Assembly: GCF_034387475.1 (NCBI RefSeq)
Contig: NZ_JAXCIL010000001.1
Coordinates: forward strand, 2,108,001-2,172,000
From: Pseudomonas sp. Teo4
GTDB lineage: Bacteria > Pseudomonadota > Gammaproteobacteria > Pseudomonadales > Pseudomonadaceae
Direction: 5' to 3'
Length of the DNA: 64,000 nucleotides
A program made the translations under genes and the position numbers. Position 1 is the first letter of the stretch. Each line of letters starts with the position of its first letter. The notes beneath the pieces were generated by a model. It had not been told where the DNA came from. It saw nothing but the letters and a program-made list of their open reading frames with translations, and searched no databases. Below are positions 19,596 through 28,287 of this stretch, one piece after another.

Positions 19596-20510
19596 TCAAT
19601 TCATGCGCAAGCGGCGTATGTCGCGCTGGGGCGGCTCGCCAAACAGCCGGGCGTATTCACGGCTGAACTGCGAAGCACTTTCGTAACCAACCCGCGCCGC
19701 GGTCACGCTCGCATCCAGGTTTTGCGTGAGCATCAGCTGGCGGGCTTCCTGCAGGCGCAACTGCTTCTGGTATTGCAGCGGGCTCAAGCCGGTGATCGTG
19801 CGAAAGTGCTGGCGGAAGGTCGAAGGGCTCATGTGGCAGCTGGCGGCCAACAGCTCGAGCTTCAGTGGCTCGGCGAAGTGGCGCTTGAGCCAGTTGATGG
19901 CGCTGGCGATCTGCTGGCTGGGTGCCCCCTGGTTGATCAGGTGGCGCAGTTGCGCGCCATGGGGCCCTGTCAGCAGGCGGTAGGCGATCTCGCGTTGGAT
20001 CAACGGTGCCAGATAAGGGAGCAGAACCGGGTCCGACAGCAATTGCACAAGGCGCAGCGCCGCATCCAGCAGGCCGTCGGACAAAGGCTCCACGGCCATC
20101 GAGCAAAAGCCGCAATCACGGGTGGGCGACGGCAGGCGCAATTCGGTGGCCAGTTGCAGGATGTCCTGGGGCGCCAGGTGCAGCATCATGCCGAGAAACG
20201 GTTCGGCATGGCTGCCCTTGACCACCTTGGACACCACCGGTAAATCGACGGCGGTCAGCAACGACTGCCCCGGCCCGAAATGCAGGACCTCTTCGCCCAG
20301 CACGACCTGTTTCTCGCCCTGGGCGGTAATCCCCAGCCCCAGGCCGTAGATGCAGTGCATCGGTTGGGTGACAACCCGGCGGCGGTGCAAGGTCAAGCCT
20401 GGAATGGCAGTCTCGTAGTCACCGTCGGAGGGCGCGATGCGGGCAATGGCCATGGCCAGGGCGCGACTGTCGGCATGCGCCGGCCGCGACGGTTCGAAAG
20501 GCGCGTTCAT
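19596..20510 (-). CDS. AraC-family regulator with AraC_N-type sensor (paralogue of 24297-25214)
   Basis: A 304-residue regulator with an N-terminal AraC_N cupin-like domain (C-I-Y-G-L-G-L-G-I-T-A-Q-G) and a C-terminal double HTH (A-A-S-C-H-M-S-P-S-T-F-R-Q-H-F and A-A-R-V-G-Y-E-S-A-S-Q-F-S-R-E-Y). It is closely related along its length to the AraC protein at 24297-25214. It starts 27 bases after the flavodoxin-like gene. A pair of TTGCCTATT sites lies upstream of that gene and could be its operators. Confidence 0.92.
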   Translation of the reverse strand: MNAPFEPSRPAHADSRALAMAIARIAPSDGDYETAIPGLTLHRRRVVTQPMHCIYGLGLGITAQGEKQVVLGEEVLHFGPGQSLLTAVDLPVVSKVVKGSHAEPFLGMMLHLAPQDILQLATELRLPSPTRDCGFCSMAVEPLSDGLLDAALRLVQLLSDPVLLPYLAPLIQREIAYRLLTGPHGAQLRHLINQGAPSQQIASAINWLKRHFAEPLKLELLAASCHMSPSTFRQHFRTITGLSPLQYQKQLRLQEARQLMLTQNLDASVTAARVGYESASQFSREYARLFGEPPQRDIRRLRMN

Positions 20511-20537
20511 GGGCTACCTCGGTAAACGTTTGGCAGA

Positions 20538-21185
20538 TCAATGGATCGGGGTTGACGGCGTGCTCGCGGGCAACCAGTCCTGATCGATGTGTTGCAGCAT
20601 CTGCTCGCGGGTCAGCTGCCGGGTCATGCGCCCGCGCAGCACCGCACGATGCTCGAAACTGCTGGCGCCCTGAGCCATGACCCGCTCACGGAACGCCGCG
20701 ATGTATTCGGGCGCGAAGTGACTGTTGTAGGTGTTGAACAGCACCACGCGCTTGCCATCCAGGCGCTGCCCCGCGACAAAAGCCCAGATCGGCGGTGCCG
20801 GGCTGTACAGCCAGACCGGCGACCCGAGGTAAACGGTGTCGTAGGCACTCAGATCGACGCTGACGGGCGCGATGCGTGCCGATTCACTGCGAGCATCCTG
20901 AAGTGCTCGCGCCAGCCCACGCACGCCCAGGGCATACTCGGGTGCCTCGAGGGCAATCAGTTTTGCACCCAGGCGGCAGGCGACATGGCGAGCGGCAACT
21001 GCGGTATTGCCCGAGCGCGAGTAGTAGATCACCGCGGTACGCGATGCCGGGGCGCAGCTGTCCAATGCCTCGACCTGATTGCGGCGCGCCTGGCGTTGTT
21101 CGATCCAGCTCACCGAAACCAGTACCAGCAGCGGCACCAGCACTACCGCAACCAAGGCAATCAGGGCCCATCTCGCCATCGACAT
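20538..21185 (-). CDS. Membrane-anchored flavodoxin-like protein
   Basis: A 215-residue protein with an N-terminal transmembrane helix (A-L-I-A-L-V-A-V-V-L-V-P-L-L-V-L-V), then a flavodoxin fold with the FMN-phosphate loop Y-Y-S-R-S-G-N-T near residue 55 and Y-L-G-S-P-V-W-L-Y as the second flavin loop. The start at 21185 is chosen because AGGAGAACG lies just upstream; longer in-frame starts to 21305 would run through the likely promoter. It is probably a quinone or electrophile reductase or redox partner of the old yellow enzyme downstream. Function beyond flavin binding is inference. Confidence 0.82.
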   Translation of the reverse strand: MSMARWALIALVAVVLVPLLVLVSVSWIEQRQARRNQVEALDSCAPASRTAVIYYSRSGNTAVAARHVACRLGAKLIALEAPEYALGVRGLARALQDARSESARIAPVSVDLSAYDTVYLGSPVWLYSPAPPIWAFVAGQRLDGKRVVLFNTYNSHFAPEYIAAFRERVMAQGASSFEHRAVLRGRMTRQLTREQMLQHIDQDWLPASTPSTPIH

Positions 21186-21236
21186 GATCGTTCTCCTCAC
21201 ATTGAATTCAGTATAAGGACGAAGGCCAGAGCTTCT

Positions 21237-21245
21237 TTGCCTATT
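21237..21245 (+). promoter_or_regulatory. TTGCCTATT site 1
   Basis: A nonamer TTGCCTATT, 52 bases upstream of the flavodoxin-like gene. With the copy at 21354 it forms a pair in this 233-bp gap. A second pair precedes the hydrolase at 23.1-24.0 kb. Probable half-sites of the AraC paralogues; inference from position and recurrence. Confidence 0.45.
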
Positions 21246-21353
21246 CCAACTGTAGAGTTGCTTGATCCGTTGAGATTTAAGGCAAGCCTCCCCCACACAG
21301 CCCATTAGTCATGGGCTACCCTGATGTCACTGGTGATGGGGAAATAAGACTAT

Positions 21354-21362
21354 TTGCCTATT
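21354..21362 (+). promoter_or_regulatory. TTGCCTATT site 2
   Basis: An identical nonamer 117 bases to the right of site 1, in the same orientation and the same intergenic region. Distant direct sites are common for AraC proteins that loop DNA. Confidence 0.45.
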
Positions 21363-21418
21363 TCAGCAAATTCTCGCAACGCGGCCTGCATGCATCGCAC
21401 GCAGGCCGGCTGCTGGCA

Positions 21419-22357
21419 TTACTGCAGATGCTTGCGCAGGAAGGGCACCGCCTGGGCCATGGTCAGCGCGACGGGCTCGGCCTTGTCGTACAGGTCGTAG
21501 TGCGACCAACCTTCAGCCACGAAAATCTGCTTGTCGGTCGAAGCCGCCCGACCGTAGATTTCCCAGCCATCGCGATACGCACCGAAGCCGCCCGGCTTGT
21601 CACCGATGACCACCAGCAACGGCTGGGTCAACAGCACTTCGGCATGCAGGAAGGCATCCCAACCGAACGCCGCACTATTGAACGAGAACAGGCCGCTGGT
21701 GGCACCGTTGGCTTGCTGGCCACGCGGCGTCTTGTAGTAGTCGGTCGCTTCGAGCACGTCGATGTCAGTGATGCCAGCCTTGCGCCCTTCCTCGACGGAC
21801 GCTGGCAGGTAGTTGATCACGTGCCGGCTGCCACCCTGAGCTTCGGCGGTGCGCTGGGCGGCCATGGCCTGCAAGGCAGAGACCGGGTCGAAGTTGCTGA
21901 AGCCTTCGCGGATCAGGCGACCGAAGTTGACCCCGGTGACCGAGACCAATGCCTTGATCCGGTGGTCGGTGATGGCGGCATGCACCGTGTACGCACCACC
22001 GCCGCAGATGCCGATGGCGCCTATGCGAGCGGGGTCGACATAGGGCAGCGTCACCAGGTAGTCGATGGCAAAGCGGATGTCGGACACGCGGATCGACGGG
22101 TCTTCGACGAAGCGCGGCTCACCGCCGCTCGCGCCCTGGAAGCTGGCGTCGAAGGCGATCACCACAAAGCCCTCCTTTGCCAGGCCCGCACCGTATACGT
22201 TGCCCGAGGTCTGCTCCTTGCAGCTGCCGATCGGGTGGGTGCTGACGACGGCCGGGTATTGTTTGGAAGGGTCGAAGCCCGGCGGCAGGTAAAGGTCTGC
22301 GGCGGTTTCCCAACCCAGGTTCTGGTAGCGGACGTGTTTGATGCTGATATCGCTCAT
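21419..22357 (-). CDS. Alpha/beta hydrolase, dienelactone-hydrolase-like with Cys nucleophile motif
   Basis: A 312-residue alpha/beta hydrolase. The nucleophile elbow reads G-A-I-G-I-C-G-G-G with cysteine at residue 118, as in dienelactone hydrolases, rather than serine. An acid candidate lies in V-I-G-D-K-P-G-G and the histidine in G-W-S-H-Y-D-L-Y. The ATG at 22357 with GGAGAATC just upstream is the start; the frame stays open to 22456 but that part overlaps the next gene. It is 40 bases after the NAD-binding protein gene and paralogous to the hydrolase at 23091-23990. Confidence 0.88.
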   Translation of the reverse strand: MSDISIKHVRYQNLGWETAADLYLPPGFDPSKQYPAVVSTHPIGSCKEQTSGNVYGAGLAKEGFVVIAFDASFQGASGGEPRFVEDPSIRVSDIRFAIDYLVTLPYVDPARIGAIGICGGGAYTVHAAITDHRIKALVSVTGVNFGRLIREGFSNFDPVSALQAMAAQRTAEAQGGSRHVINYLPASVEEGRKAGITDIDVLEATDYYKTPRGQQANGATSGLFSFNSAAFGWDAFLHAEVLLTQPLLVVIGDKPGGFGAYRDGWEIYGRAASTDKQIFVAEGWSHYDLYDKAEPVALTMAQAVPFLRKHLQ

Positions 22358-22397
22358 GTGATTCTCCAGAGTGACCGTATCCACGTAGGGATGCGGT

Positions 22398-23033
22398 TTA
22401 CAAAAAGGCCGGTTTGTCGCCGTCGCTGCCCGGTTTGTTGACGCCGACGTTGTCACGCGACAGCCAGGTGGGCGTGTCGATGATTCGGGTGATCAGCGCC
22501 GCGACGCTCTTGCGCGACACCTCGGTTCCGCTGAAGGGTTCATGACGGCCAGTGGTTTCATAATTCACTTCGTCGCTGTCGCTAAGCCACGCCGCACGCA
22601 GAATGGTGTAGTCCAGATCACTGGCTTCGATCAGGTCCGCCGATCGCCGGTAAGGGCCGAGGTACTGCCCGATTTCACGACGGTTCCACTCACCGAACGC
22701 ACCGGGCACTTCGTCGTAGATGCCCAGGGAGTTGACGAAAATGAGTCGGCTGGGGCCGGCGGCGTGCATGGCCGCGATGATGCGGTCCGTCTGTGCGTCG
22801 ATTTCGCCCGCTAGGTTGGCGTAGACGATGTCCTGGCCAACCATTGCGCGAACCAGGCTGCGCGAATCGAGCGCATCGCCCTCGATGACCGAGGCATTGG
22901 ATGGAACGGGATCTTGCAGTTTGCCGGCATCACGCAGGTAGAGCGTCAGCTTCACGTCTTCGCGCCCGGCCAGCATGCGGATGACCCATTGGGCGATCTG
23001 CCCGGAGGCACCGATGACAAGTACATGTTTCAT
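22398..23033 (-). CDS. NAD(P)-binding Rossmann protein (atypical SDR/NmrA-like)
   Basis: A 211-residue protein with the dinucleotide-binding loop G-A-S-G-Q-I-A near residue 8, then the NmrA/atypical-SDR pattern (V-I-E-G-D-A-L-D, a partial Y-R-R-S-A-D-L-I-E region). No full catalytic Y-x-x-x-K is clear, so it may be a redox sensor or a quinone-oxidoreductase-like protein rather than a classical dehydrogenase. It sits between the two paralogous hydrolases and is probably co-transcribed with them. Confidence 0.87.
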   Translation of the reverse strand: MKHVLVIGASGQIAQWVIRMLAGREDVKLTLYLRDAGKLQDPVPSNASVIEGDALDSRSLVRAMVGQDIVYANLAGEIDAQTDRIIAAMHAAGPSRLIFVNSLGIYDEVPGAFGEWNRREIGQYLGPYRRSADLIEASDLDYTILRAAWLSDSDEVNYETTGRHEPFSGTEVSRKSVAALITRIIDTPTWLSRDNVGVNKPGSDGDKPAFL

Positions 23034-23090
23034 ACGTTGTTCCTGAAATCTGTAAGGTTGGCGACGCAGGATTTGCGCCGCCTGATGGCT

Positions 23091-23990
23091 TCAGAGGCTG
23101 GCCTGGAAGAACGGCGCCAGGTGCTGCAGGGCCTTGTGGACGCCGGCACCGTCGTACAGGTCCATGTGCGCCAGGCCGTCGAGCACCACCAGTTCCTTCT
23201 GCCCCAGCGCCTTGGCATGCAGCTCCTGGCTGTGCCACAGCGAACCTGCTTCGCTGCCGGCGATGACCAGGGTCGGCTGGGTCAACAACTGATCGACCAG
23301 GTCAAAGGCGTCGAACGCCACCCAGGCGCCGAGACCGTTCATCAACATCTTGTTCTGCGCATTGGGATGCTGGGCGCGAGGCGTCAGGTAATAATCCGCT
23401 GCCTCCTGCAGGTCACGGGGCGCACTGGTGTCCCCCAGTTGCGGTACGTAGGGCGCATAGACAGGGGCGGCACCGGCCGCTTCGGCGGTGCGCTGACCAG
23501 CCAGCGCATCGAGCACCGGCAGCAGGTCGTTGATGGAGCCCTTGCCTTCCCAGCCCTTGCGAGTGGCAGCACCGACGTTGACCGCACTGGCAGTTGCCAG
23601 CGCCTTGATGCGACGGTCGACCGAGGCGGCCTTGGCCGCGAAACCGCCACCGGCGCAGATACCCAGCACGCCAATGCGCTGAGCATCGACAAAGCCAAGG
23701 GTTGTCAGATAGTCGACCGCGCTGTAGACATCGGCCACGCGGTTCATCGGTTCATCCAGGAAGTGTGGCTCACCACCGCTGGCGCCTTGGTAGGAGGCGT
23801 CGAAGGCCAGGGTCACGAACCCCTGCTCTGCCAGCAACCGTGCGTAGGTGCCGGCAGTCTGCTCCTTGACCCCACCACCGGGATGAACCGTGATGATCGC
23901 GGGGTACTGTTTGCTCTCGACAAAGGCAGGCGGCAGGTAAAGGTTGCCGGCCATCACGATGTTGCGGTTGTTGAACTGGACGTTCTGCAT
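23091..23990 (-). CDS. Alpha/beta hydrolase, dienelactone-hydrolase-like (paralogue of 21419-22357)
   Basis: A 299-residue paralogue of the hydrolase at 21.4 kb. It shows L-Y-L-P-P-A-F-V-E-S-K-Q-Y-P-A-I-I, the cysteine elbow G-V-L-G-I-C-A-G-G (Cys112) and the late histidine in L-A-H-M-D-L-Y-D. The start at 23990 (M-Q-N-V-Q-F) matches the paralogue's start; the frame extends to 24182 without homology. It leads a leftward trio (hydrolase, NAD-binding protein, hydrolase), downstream of two TTGCCTAWT sites and an AraC gene. Confidence 0.88.
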   Translation of the reverse strand: MQNVQFNNRNIVMAGNLYLPPAFVESKQYPAIITVHPGGGVKEQTAGTYARLLAEQGFVTLAFDASYQGASGGEPHFLDEPMNRVADVYSAVDYLTTLGFVDAQRIGVLGICAGGGFAAKAASVDRRIKALATASAVNVGAATRKGWEGKGSINDLLPVLDALAGQRTAEAAGAAPVYAPYVPQLGDTSAPRDLQEAADYYLTPRAQHPNAQNKMLMNGLGAWVAFDAFDLVDQLLTQPTLVIAGSEAGSLWHSQELHAKALGQKELVVLDGLAHMDLYDGAGVHKALQHLAPFFQASL

Positions 23991-24135
23991 GGTGTTGCCT
24001 CCGGGTACGCAGCGCGCCGAAGCAAGTGGCGCGAATGCTGGGTTGCGGAGGGCGAGGTGCTTGCGCCTCGTTTGGCGCGTGCTGCTTGCCTGCCCTTCGA
24101 TGGAGACAAGTATAGGAAGGGGGGTATTGCAGTTT

Positions 24136-24144
24136 TTGCCTAAT
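24136..24144 (+). promoter_or_regulatory. TTGCCTAAT site 3
   Basis: A one-base variant of TTGCCTATT, 146 bases upstream of the hydrolase start at 23990. The 306-bp gap 23991-24296 holds no gene; this site and site 4 are its only recognisable elements. Confidence 0.42.
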
Positions 24145-24278
24145 CTGACTCCTTGCTTGCACGTTTCAAGGAGAATGCACAATCAGTTCAACTTTGCGGA
24201 TTCAGGCAGAACCTTTGCTTTTACTGGCCTTGCGGTTATGCAAATTGCTGTTAAGCCAATAGAGCGGACTCTACCAAA

Positions 24279-24287
24279 TTGCCTATT
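24279..24287 (+). promoter_or_regulatory. TTGCCTATT site 4
   Basis: An exact nonamer 143 bases right of site 3, immediately past the end of the AraC gene at 24297. With site 3 it mirrors the pair at 21237/21354. Confidence 0.45.
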
Positions 24288-24296
24288 ACGCAGAGG

Positions 24297-25214
24297 TCAC
24301 GCTTGCTGACGCATACGCCGAACATCCCGCTGAGGCGGTGCACCGAAGGCTCGACTGTACTCGCGGCTGAATTGTGAAGCGCTTTCGTAGCCCACCATTC
24401 CAGCCGCCTGGCCCGCGTCCAGATGCTGGTTGAGCATCAATTGCCGCGCCTCCTGCAACCGCAACTGCTTGTGAAACTGCAAAGGGCTCACACCGGTCAG
24501 CGTGCGGAAATGTTGGCGGAAGGTCGAAGGGCTCATGTGCACCCGCTCGGCCAGATCGTCGATCCGCATCTGCTCTGCCAGGTTCTGCTTCAACCAGGCC
24601 ACCACCTTGGCGATCTGTTGCATCGGAGAACCCGCGGCAACCAGGTGCCGCAACGCCACCCCGTGCTGGCCGACCAGTAGCCTGACGATGATTTCCTGCA
24701 GGACCAACGGGGCGAGATGATCGAACAGCGCTGGCTCATCGAGCAGGCTGAGCAAGCGCTCGAGCGCCCGAGCCACGCCACTGTCGAGTTCGGCGATGAC
24801 GATGGCCTGGTGAGTGCCGGCCTTGGGCGGCGGTGGCAAATCCAGGTCCGAGACCGTTCGCATGACTTGGCTGGGGTCGAGTGTCAGCATCAACCCCAGA
24901 AATGGCTTGGCAACTGAAGCCGACGAGACATGGGAAACCACGGGTTGGTCGATGCTGGTCAACATGCCCTGCCCTGCCTGGTAATGCAGCACGGCCTCCT
25001 GCTGCATCACCTGCTTGCTGCCCTGCGCCACCACGCCCAGCCCCAGGCCATAGATGCACGGCATGGGGTCAGTGGGGGCAGCACGGCGATGCAGGCTCAG
25101 CGACGGTAGACGGGTGGCGAAGTCCCCTGAACTTGGGGCGTGCCGAGCAATCAGAGCGCTCAAACCTGACAAGGCGGATTCGGCGTGGTCGCGGGGTGTC
25201 TCGAGGCGGGTCAT
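24297..25214 (-). CDS. AraC-family regulator with AraC_N-type sensor (paralogue of 19596-20510)
   Basis: A 305-residue regulator with the same architecture as the protein at 19.6 kb: C-I-Y-G-L-G-L-G-V-V-A-Q-G in the sensor domain, then V-H-M-S-P-S-T-F-R-Q-H-F and V-G-Y-E-S-A-S-Q-F-S-R-E-Y in the HTH domain. The ATG at 25214 is preferred over upstream in-frame starts because GGAG lies nine bases before it. It is followed by the hydrolase trio and the second TTGCCTAWT pair, which it may control. Confidence 0.9.
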   Translation of the reverse strand: MTRLETPRDHAESALSGLSALIARHAPSSGDFATRLPSLSLHRRAAPTDPMPCIYGLGLGVVAQGSKQVMQQEAVLHYQAGQGMLTSIDQPVVSHVSSASVAKPFLGLMLTLDPSQVMRTVSDLDLPPPPKAGTHQAIVIAELDSGVARALERLLSLLDEPALFDHLAPLVLQEIIVRLLVGQHGVALRHLVAAGSPMQQIAKVVAWLKQNLAEQMRIDDLAERVHMSPSTFRQHFRTLTGVSPLQFHKQLRLQEARQLMLNQHLDAGQAAGMVGYESASQFSREYSRAFGAPPQRDVRRMRQQA

Positions 25215-25489
25215 GAACTTCTCCATCAGCACTACCGTCATGCTCTGCGCCATGATGAAGCGTTTTGTGCAAATCAACCACTGCTATTGCCAGTAGCTGG
25301 GTGGTACCGCGCAAGGCCAGCTTCCGACGGCTCGACAGACTGTGTAGCATTGGCAAAGGCTGATGCTGCCTGCCGCTCGCACCGATAAGGAATGGTGAAA
25401 GCATATCTGCTCCAAACCCTCTCGCATCGCTCTTGATAGTCGAGGTTTGGCAACGCGAGCACCAGAATGCTTCGACTCCAGGAGGAATG

Positions 25490-26020
25490 ATGTCGACAAT
25501 CGAAAATGCCAAGCGGATGGCCAAGCGCTTGCGCAGCTCACTTGAGGCGCGCAATCACGAGATATCCCATTCGGCTGCTCTTGAAATGGTGGCTCAGCAG
25601 TTGGGTTACACGGATTGGAACACGGCTTCTGCAGTGCTCCCACACGAGCCGACCAGCCCTGCCATCACGCTGAAGAAAGCCATACCGATACTGCGAATGT
25701 TCGATGAAGCGAAGGCAAGAGAGTTCTATCTCGATTTTCTTGGCTTCAGCGTTGAGTTCGAACACCGTTTCGAAGCAGACCTTCCTCTGTATCTGGGGCT
25801 CAGCCGAGACGGTCTGCAAATCCACCTCTCCGAGCACCATGGCGACGCCAGCCCAGGCACGACCATTTTTGTTCCCATGCAGAACATTGAGCTGTTTCGG
25901 GATGAGCTGATCGGCAAGCGCTACGGCTTTGGCCGGCCAGAGATTGTGGAACAGGACTGGGGGAAGCTTCTGGAGGTTTATGACCCGTTTGGTAACCGGA
26001 TCCGGTTTTGCCAAAGTTGA
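25490..26020 (+). CDS. Glyoxalase-superfamily (bleomycin-resistance-like) protein
   Basis: A 176-residue protein in two parts. Residues 1-55 form a small helical N-terminal segment (S-I-E/T-I-E-N-A-K-R-M-A-K-R-L-R and the A-L-E-M-V-A-Q-Q-L-G-Y-T-D-W-N-T-A-S region). Residues 60-176 are a vicinal-oxygen-chelate fold ending in V-Y-D-P-F-G-N-R-I-R-F. Such proteins bind bleomycin-like drugs or act as metal-dependent isomerases; one metal-ligand histidine is visible in L-Q-I-H-L-S-E-H-H. The ATG at 25490 lies four bases after GGAGG; the ATG at 25487 is too close to it. Confidence 0.85.
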   Translation: MSTIENAKRMAKRLRSSLEARNHEISHSAALEMVAQQLGYTDWNTASAVLPHEPTSPAITLKKAIPILRMFDEAKAREFYLDFLGFSVEFEHRFEADLPLYLGLSRDGLQIHLSEHHGDASPGTTIFVPMQNIELFRDELIGKRYGFGRPEIVEQDWGKLLEVYDPFGNRIRFCQS

Positions 26021-26076
26021 TTTGCTCCTGAGCTAGCCCCAAGTGCTCCGCTGATTCGGGTGGTCAACCTCGTCCT

Positions 26077-26712
26077 TTAAATGGGTGGCCGCTGCAGCGT
26101 GACCCACTCCTGCACTGACGGGCGCTGCCATTGACGCTGCGCGTAATCCTCCAGTTGGGCTGGAACGACATCGCCATTCAATATCAGTCGATTCAGCATT
26201 AGCGCGAGATCAACATCGACAATGGACCACTGGCCAAACAGATAGTCCGGATTGTCGGCCAGCAATAATTGCGCGGCATCAACCAGCTTTTGTGCGGCTA
26301 ACTCGGCTGACACTGACAACGGCCCGGACTTGACGCCGTAGAACACCACCAAGGTGGAACGCTCCTGGCGGATGGGGAGCAGATCACTTCGCAGCCACGC
26401 CTGGATTTGCCTTGCCTTGGCGCGCTGTTGTGGGTGATGCGGGTATACCGGTACCTGCGGGAAGACGTCTTCCAGATATTCGGTGATCGCCGATGACTCT
26501 GATAGAGCGAAGTCGCCGTGGACCAAGGTGGGTACTCTTTGGGTTAGAGAAAGGCGAGCGTAGTCCTTTGCCTGGTTTTCCAAGGTGTCCAGGTTCAGGG
26601 GGGAGAGTTCGAAATCGATGCCCTTTTCGCGAAGTGCGACGAAGCAGGACATGGCGTAGGGGCTGGTGAATTGGGCGTCGACGTATAGGCGTGGTTTGGA
26701 GTTATTGTTCAA
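26077..26712 (-). CDS. yfcF: Glutathione S-transferase, YfcF-like
   Basis: A 211-residue GST. The thioredoxin-like N-domain begins P-R-L-Y-V-D-A-Q-F-T-S-P-Y-A-M-S with the catalytic Ser/Tyr region, V-P-T-L-V-H-G as the cis-proline motif and S-E-S-S-A-I-T-E-Y-L as the glutathione gamma-glutamyl site. The helical C-domain follows (W-S-I-V-D-V-D-L-A-L-M). The whole chain resembles E. coli YfcF, a GST with peroxidase activity. It is a single gene, convergent with the glyoxalase-fold gene. Confidence 0.88.
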   Translation of the reverse strand: MNNNSKPRLYVDAQFTSPYAMSCFVALREKGIDFELSPLNLDTLENQAKDYARLSLTQRVPTLVHGDFALSESSAITEYLEDVFPQVPVYPHHPQQRAKARQIQAWLRSDLLPIRQERSTLVVFYGVKSGPLSVSAELAAQKLVDAAQLLLADNPDYLFGQWSIVDVDLALMLNRLILNGDVVPAQLEDYAQRQWQRPSVQEWVTLQRPPI

Positions 26713-27278
26713 GGCGTCAGCTCCGTAGGTAGGAAGCTACACGTTGAAGGGTCTAGTACTATAAGTAAAATTCATGAATTTTATGGGTGTATTCCTCGTA
26801 GGAATGCGGTGGTTGTGGCTTCTCACTCGATAGAGGCTCTATCGCCTCTATTCATCCCTAAAGATATTGATGATGAATCTGCTGCGACCCAATGCTGCCG
26901 ACCTATAGCAGCCGTTGCGAAAGCAATGGTCTTGCTCATTTTCAAAGGCTGTAGCGAACTCTGTGGGAGCGGGTTTATCGAGGCGTCGAACCGCCGCGAA
27001 GCAGGCAACGCGGAGGATGGCACGGGCTACCCCCGTGTTCGCGGGTGAACTCGCTCCCAGAAAGATCACCTCTGAACCCACTGGCAGCTTCACGCCCTGA
27101 GGAAGTCAGTCAACCCAAATCGAGGGTCTTGAGAAGCGGTGAGCCTCTTTCCTTTGGCCTTCTGCCGACCACTTTCACCGCTCTTTGAAGTTACTCCAGT
27201 CCACCAACTGACATTTAGCCGGCCACCGGAATAGCCCATCCCAAACCAAATTGCCGCTAGACAGCGGTGACGCAAAGG
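26713..27278. other. 566-bp intergenic region
   Basis: No credible gene is seen. The region carries a dispersed-repeat copy at about 26964-27060 and no tRNA or att-like sequence that I can recognise. It may contain the left end of the accessory region, but no boundary repeat was found. Confidence 0.5.
26964..27060 (+). repeat. Dispersed intergenic repeat, copy 1
   Basis: The core CGCGAAGCAGGCAACGCGG followed by GATGGCAC, a short hairpin, and GGTGAACTCGCTCCCA recurs at 37482-37552 with about 85% identity by eye. The end resembles the REP element tail (GGTAAACCCGCTCCCACA) of P. putida-group genomes. Confidence 0.6.
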
Positions 27279-27488
27279 TCACTCCTTTTGGGAGTGGAGC
27301 GGCGCGAAGGTCATACCGAAAAACCAGCCTCCGATCATTGCCAGCCAAATCGATTTGTACCCGTCGACGTTGTAGGCAAGCCAGTGGTTGATAGCCGTAA
27401 TCACAACGAATGCTGCGAAAAATTGCTTGCGGGAGTACCTGCTCAAATAGCGAGCAACGGTGGATTCAAATTCTTTAAGCTTCTTCAC
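27279..27488 (-). CDS. Small hypothetical membrane protein
   Basis: A 69-residue protein from a GTG at 27488, with an AAGGAT about ten bases upstream. It has a basic N-terminus and two probable hydrophobic segments (Q-F-F-A-A-F-V-V-I-T-A-I and I-W-L-A-M-I-G-G-W-F-F-G-M-T-F). No family was recognised. It follows the Imm26-like gene by 91 bases on the same strand and could be its partner. Its small size makes this call tentative. Confidence 0.5.
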   Translation of the reverse strand: MKKLKEFESTVARYLSRYSRKQFFAAFVVITAINHWLAYNVDGYKSIWLAMIGGWFFGMTFAPLHSQKE

Positions 27489-27579
27489 TGCGTTTCATCC
27501 TTGAACACCTTCCGTAATCGTACGCCATCCCCTAACTCAGAAGCCATGCTGCAGACCGTCGAATCGGCAACCGAAGAAG

Positions 27580-28050
27580 TTAGCTAATGGTGAGCCCTTC
27601 ACGCAGCGATTCCAGCCAGACATTGCGGGAACCGTGAAAATGGTCTCTGAGGCGGTCTTCAACGTGTTCTGCTGACCATACAGCCGCACACTCCAGCTCG
27701 TTCGCTTCAGCCATTGTGCCAGGTCTGATCGCGCCTGTATCGCTTCGATAAATGTGCACATGGCCGGAAATCTGGTCGACGATAAAGTAGTCACGTGGCT
27801 GAAGGAGAGTTTCCCCAACGACGCCTTTTGAGACTTTAAGCCAGCGCCCGCTAGTGATGGCCTTGTTCATTACACCGATTACAAACAATAGTTTGAGCGG
27901 TTTCTCAGCCAGGCGCTTAGCATTCAATCTGCTGCCGATCGGCTCGAAGAAAGCGACCTCTGCCCGGCTTACAATTTGGCCGTAAGCGTATAGACTCTCC
28001 TCAAGTTGAATCTCCACGATTGAGCCAATGGTGACGGTCTGTCTGGCCAA
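27580..28050 (-). CDS. Imm26-like immunity protein
   Basis: A 156-residue protein that starts I-G-S-I-V-E-I-Q-L and Y-A-Y-G-Q-I-V, the opening pattern of the Imm26 immunity family, which protects against polymorphic toxins. The start is TTG at 28050 with AAGGAG seven bases upstream, an unusual but well-supported choice. No toxin gene (long repeat protein or secretion domain) lies next to it, so it would be an orphan immunity gene. It sits just outside the first integrase remnant. Confidence 0.65.
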   Translation of the reverse strand: MARQTVTIGSIVEIQLEESLYAYGQIVSRAEVAFFEPIGSRLNAKRLAEKPLKLLFVIGVMNKAITSGRWLKVSKGVVGETLLQPRDYFIVDQISGHVHIYRSDTGAIRPGTMAEANELECAAVWSAEHVEDRLRDHFHGSRNVWLESLREGLTIS

Positions 28051-28287
28051 CTATCTACTCCTTGATAGAACATTATTCTGGCGCACCTGCCCCTCCGGCG
28101 CTGCCCGCCAGCGCCTTGATTTGCGCCTGGATCAAACTCAGAAGCATGGCTGCGTGGAAGTATCAGCCATGCTTAGTTTTTGTCCAAGTCAAACTACCAC
28201 TGCCCTCAAAATCAGTTGTCTCAACGACCAAGTAGTGGGCGATCATCTTAGCGATCAACCAGGCAAAGCGGATGTCCCCCCCGGCGA

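Noticed and set aside
21186..21305. Extension of the flavodoxin-like gene upstream
   Set aside because: It would include the TTGCCTATT site and likely promoter; the ATG at 21185 has a good ribosome-binding site and begins the membrane anchor.
26713..28287. A third att copy at the left end of the outer element
   Set aside because: I looked for ACCGCCAACATCACCATG and close variants here and found none, so the left boundary stays undefined.
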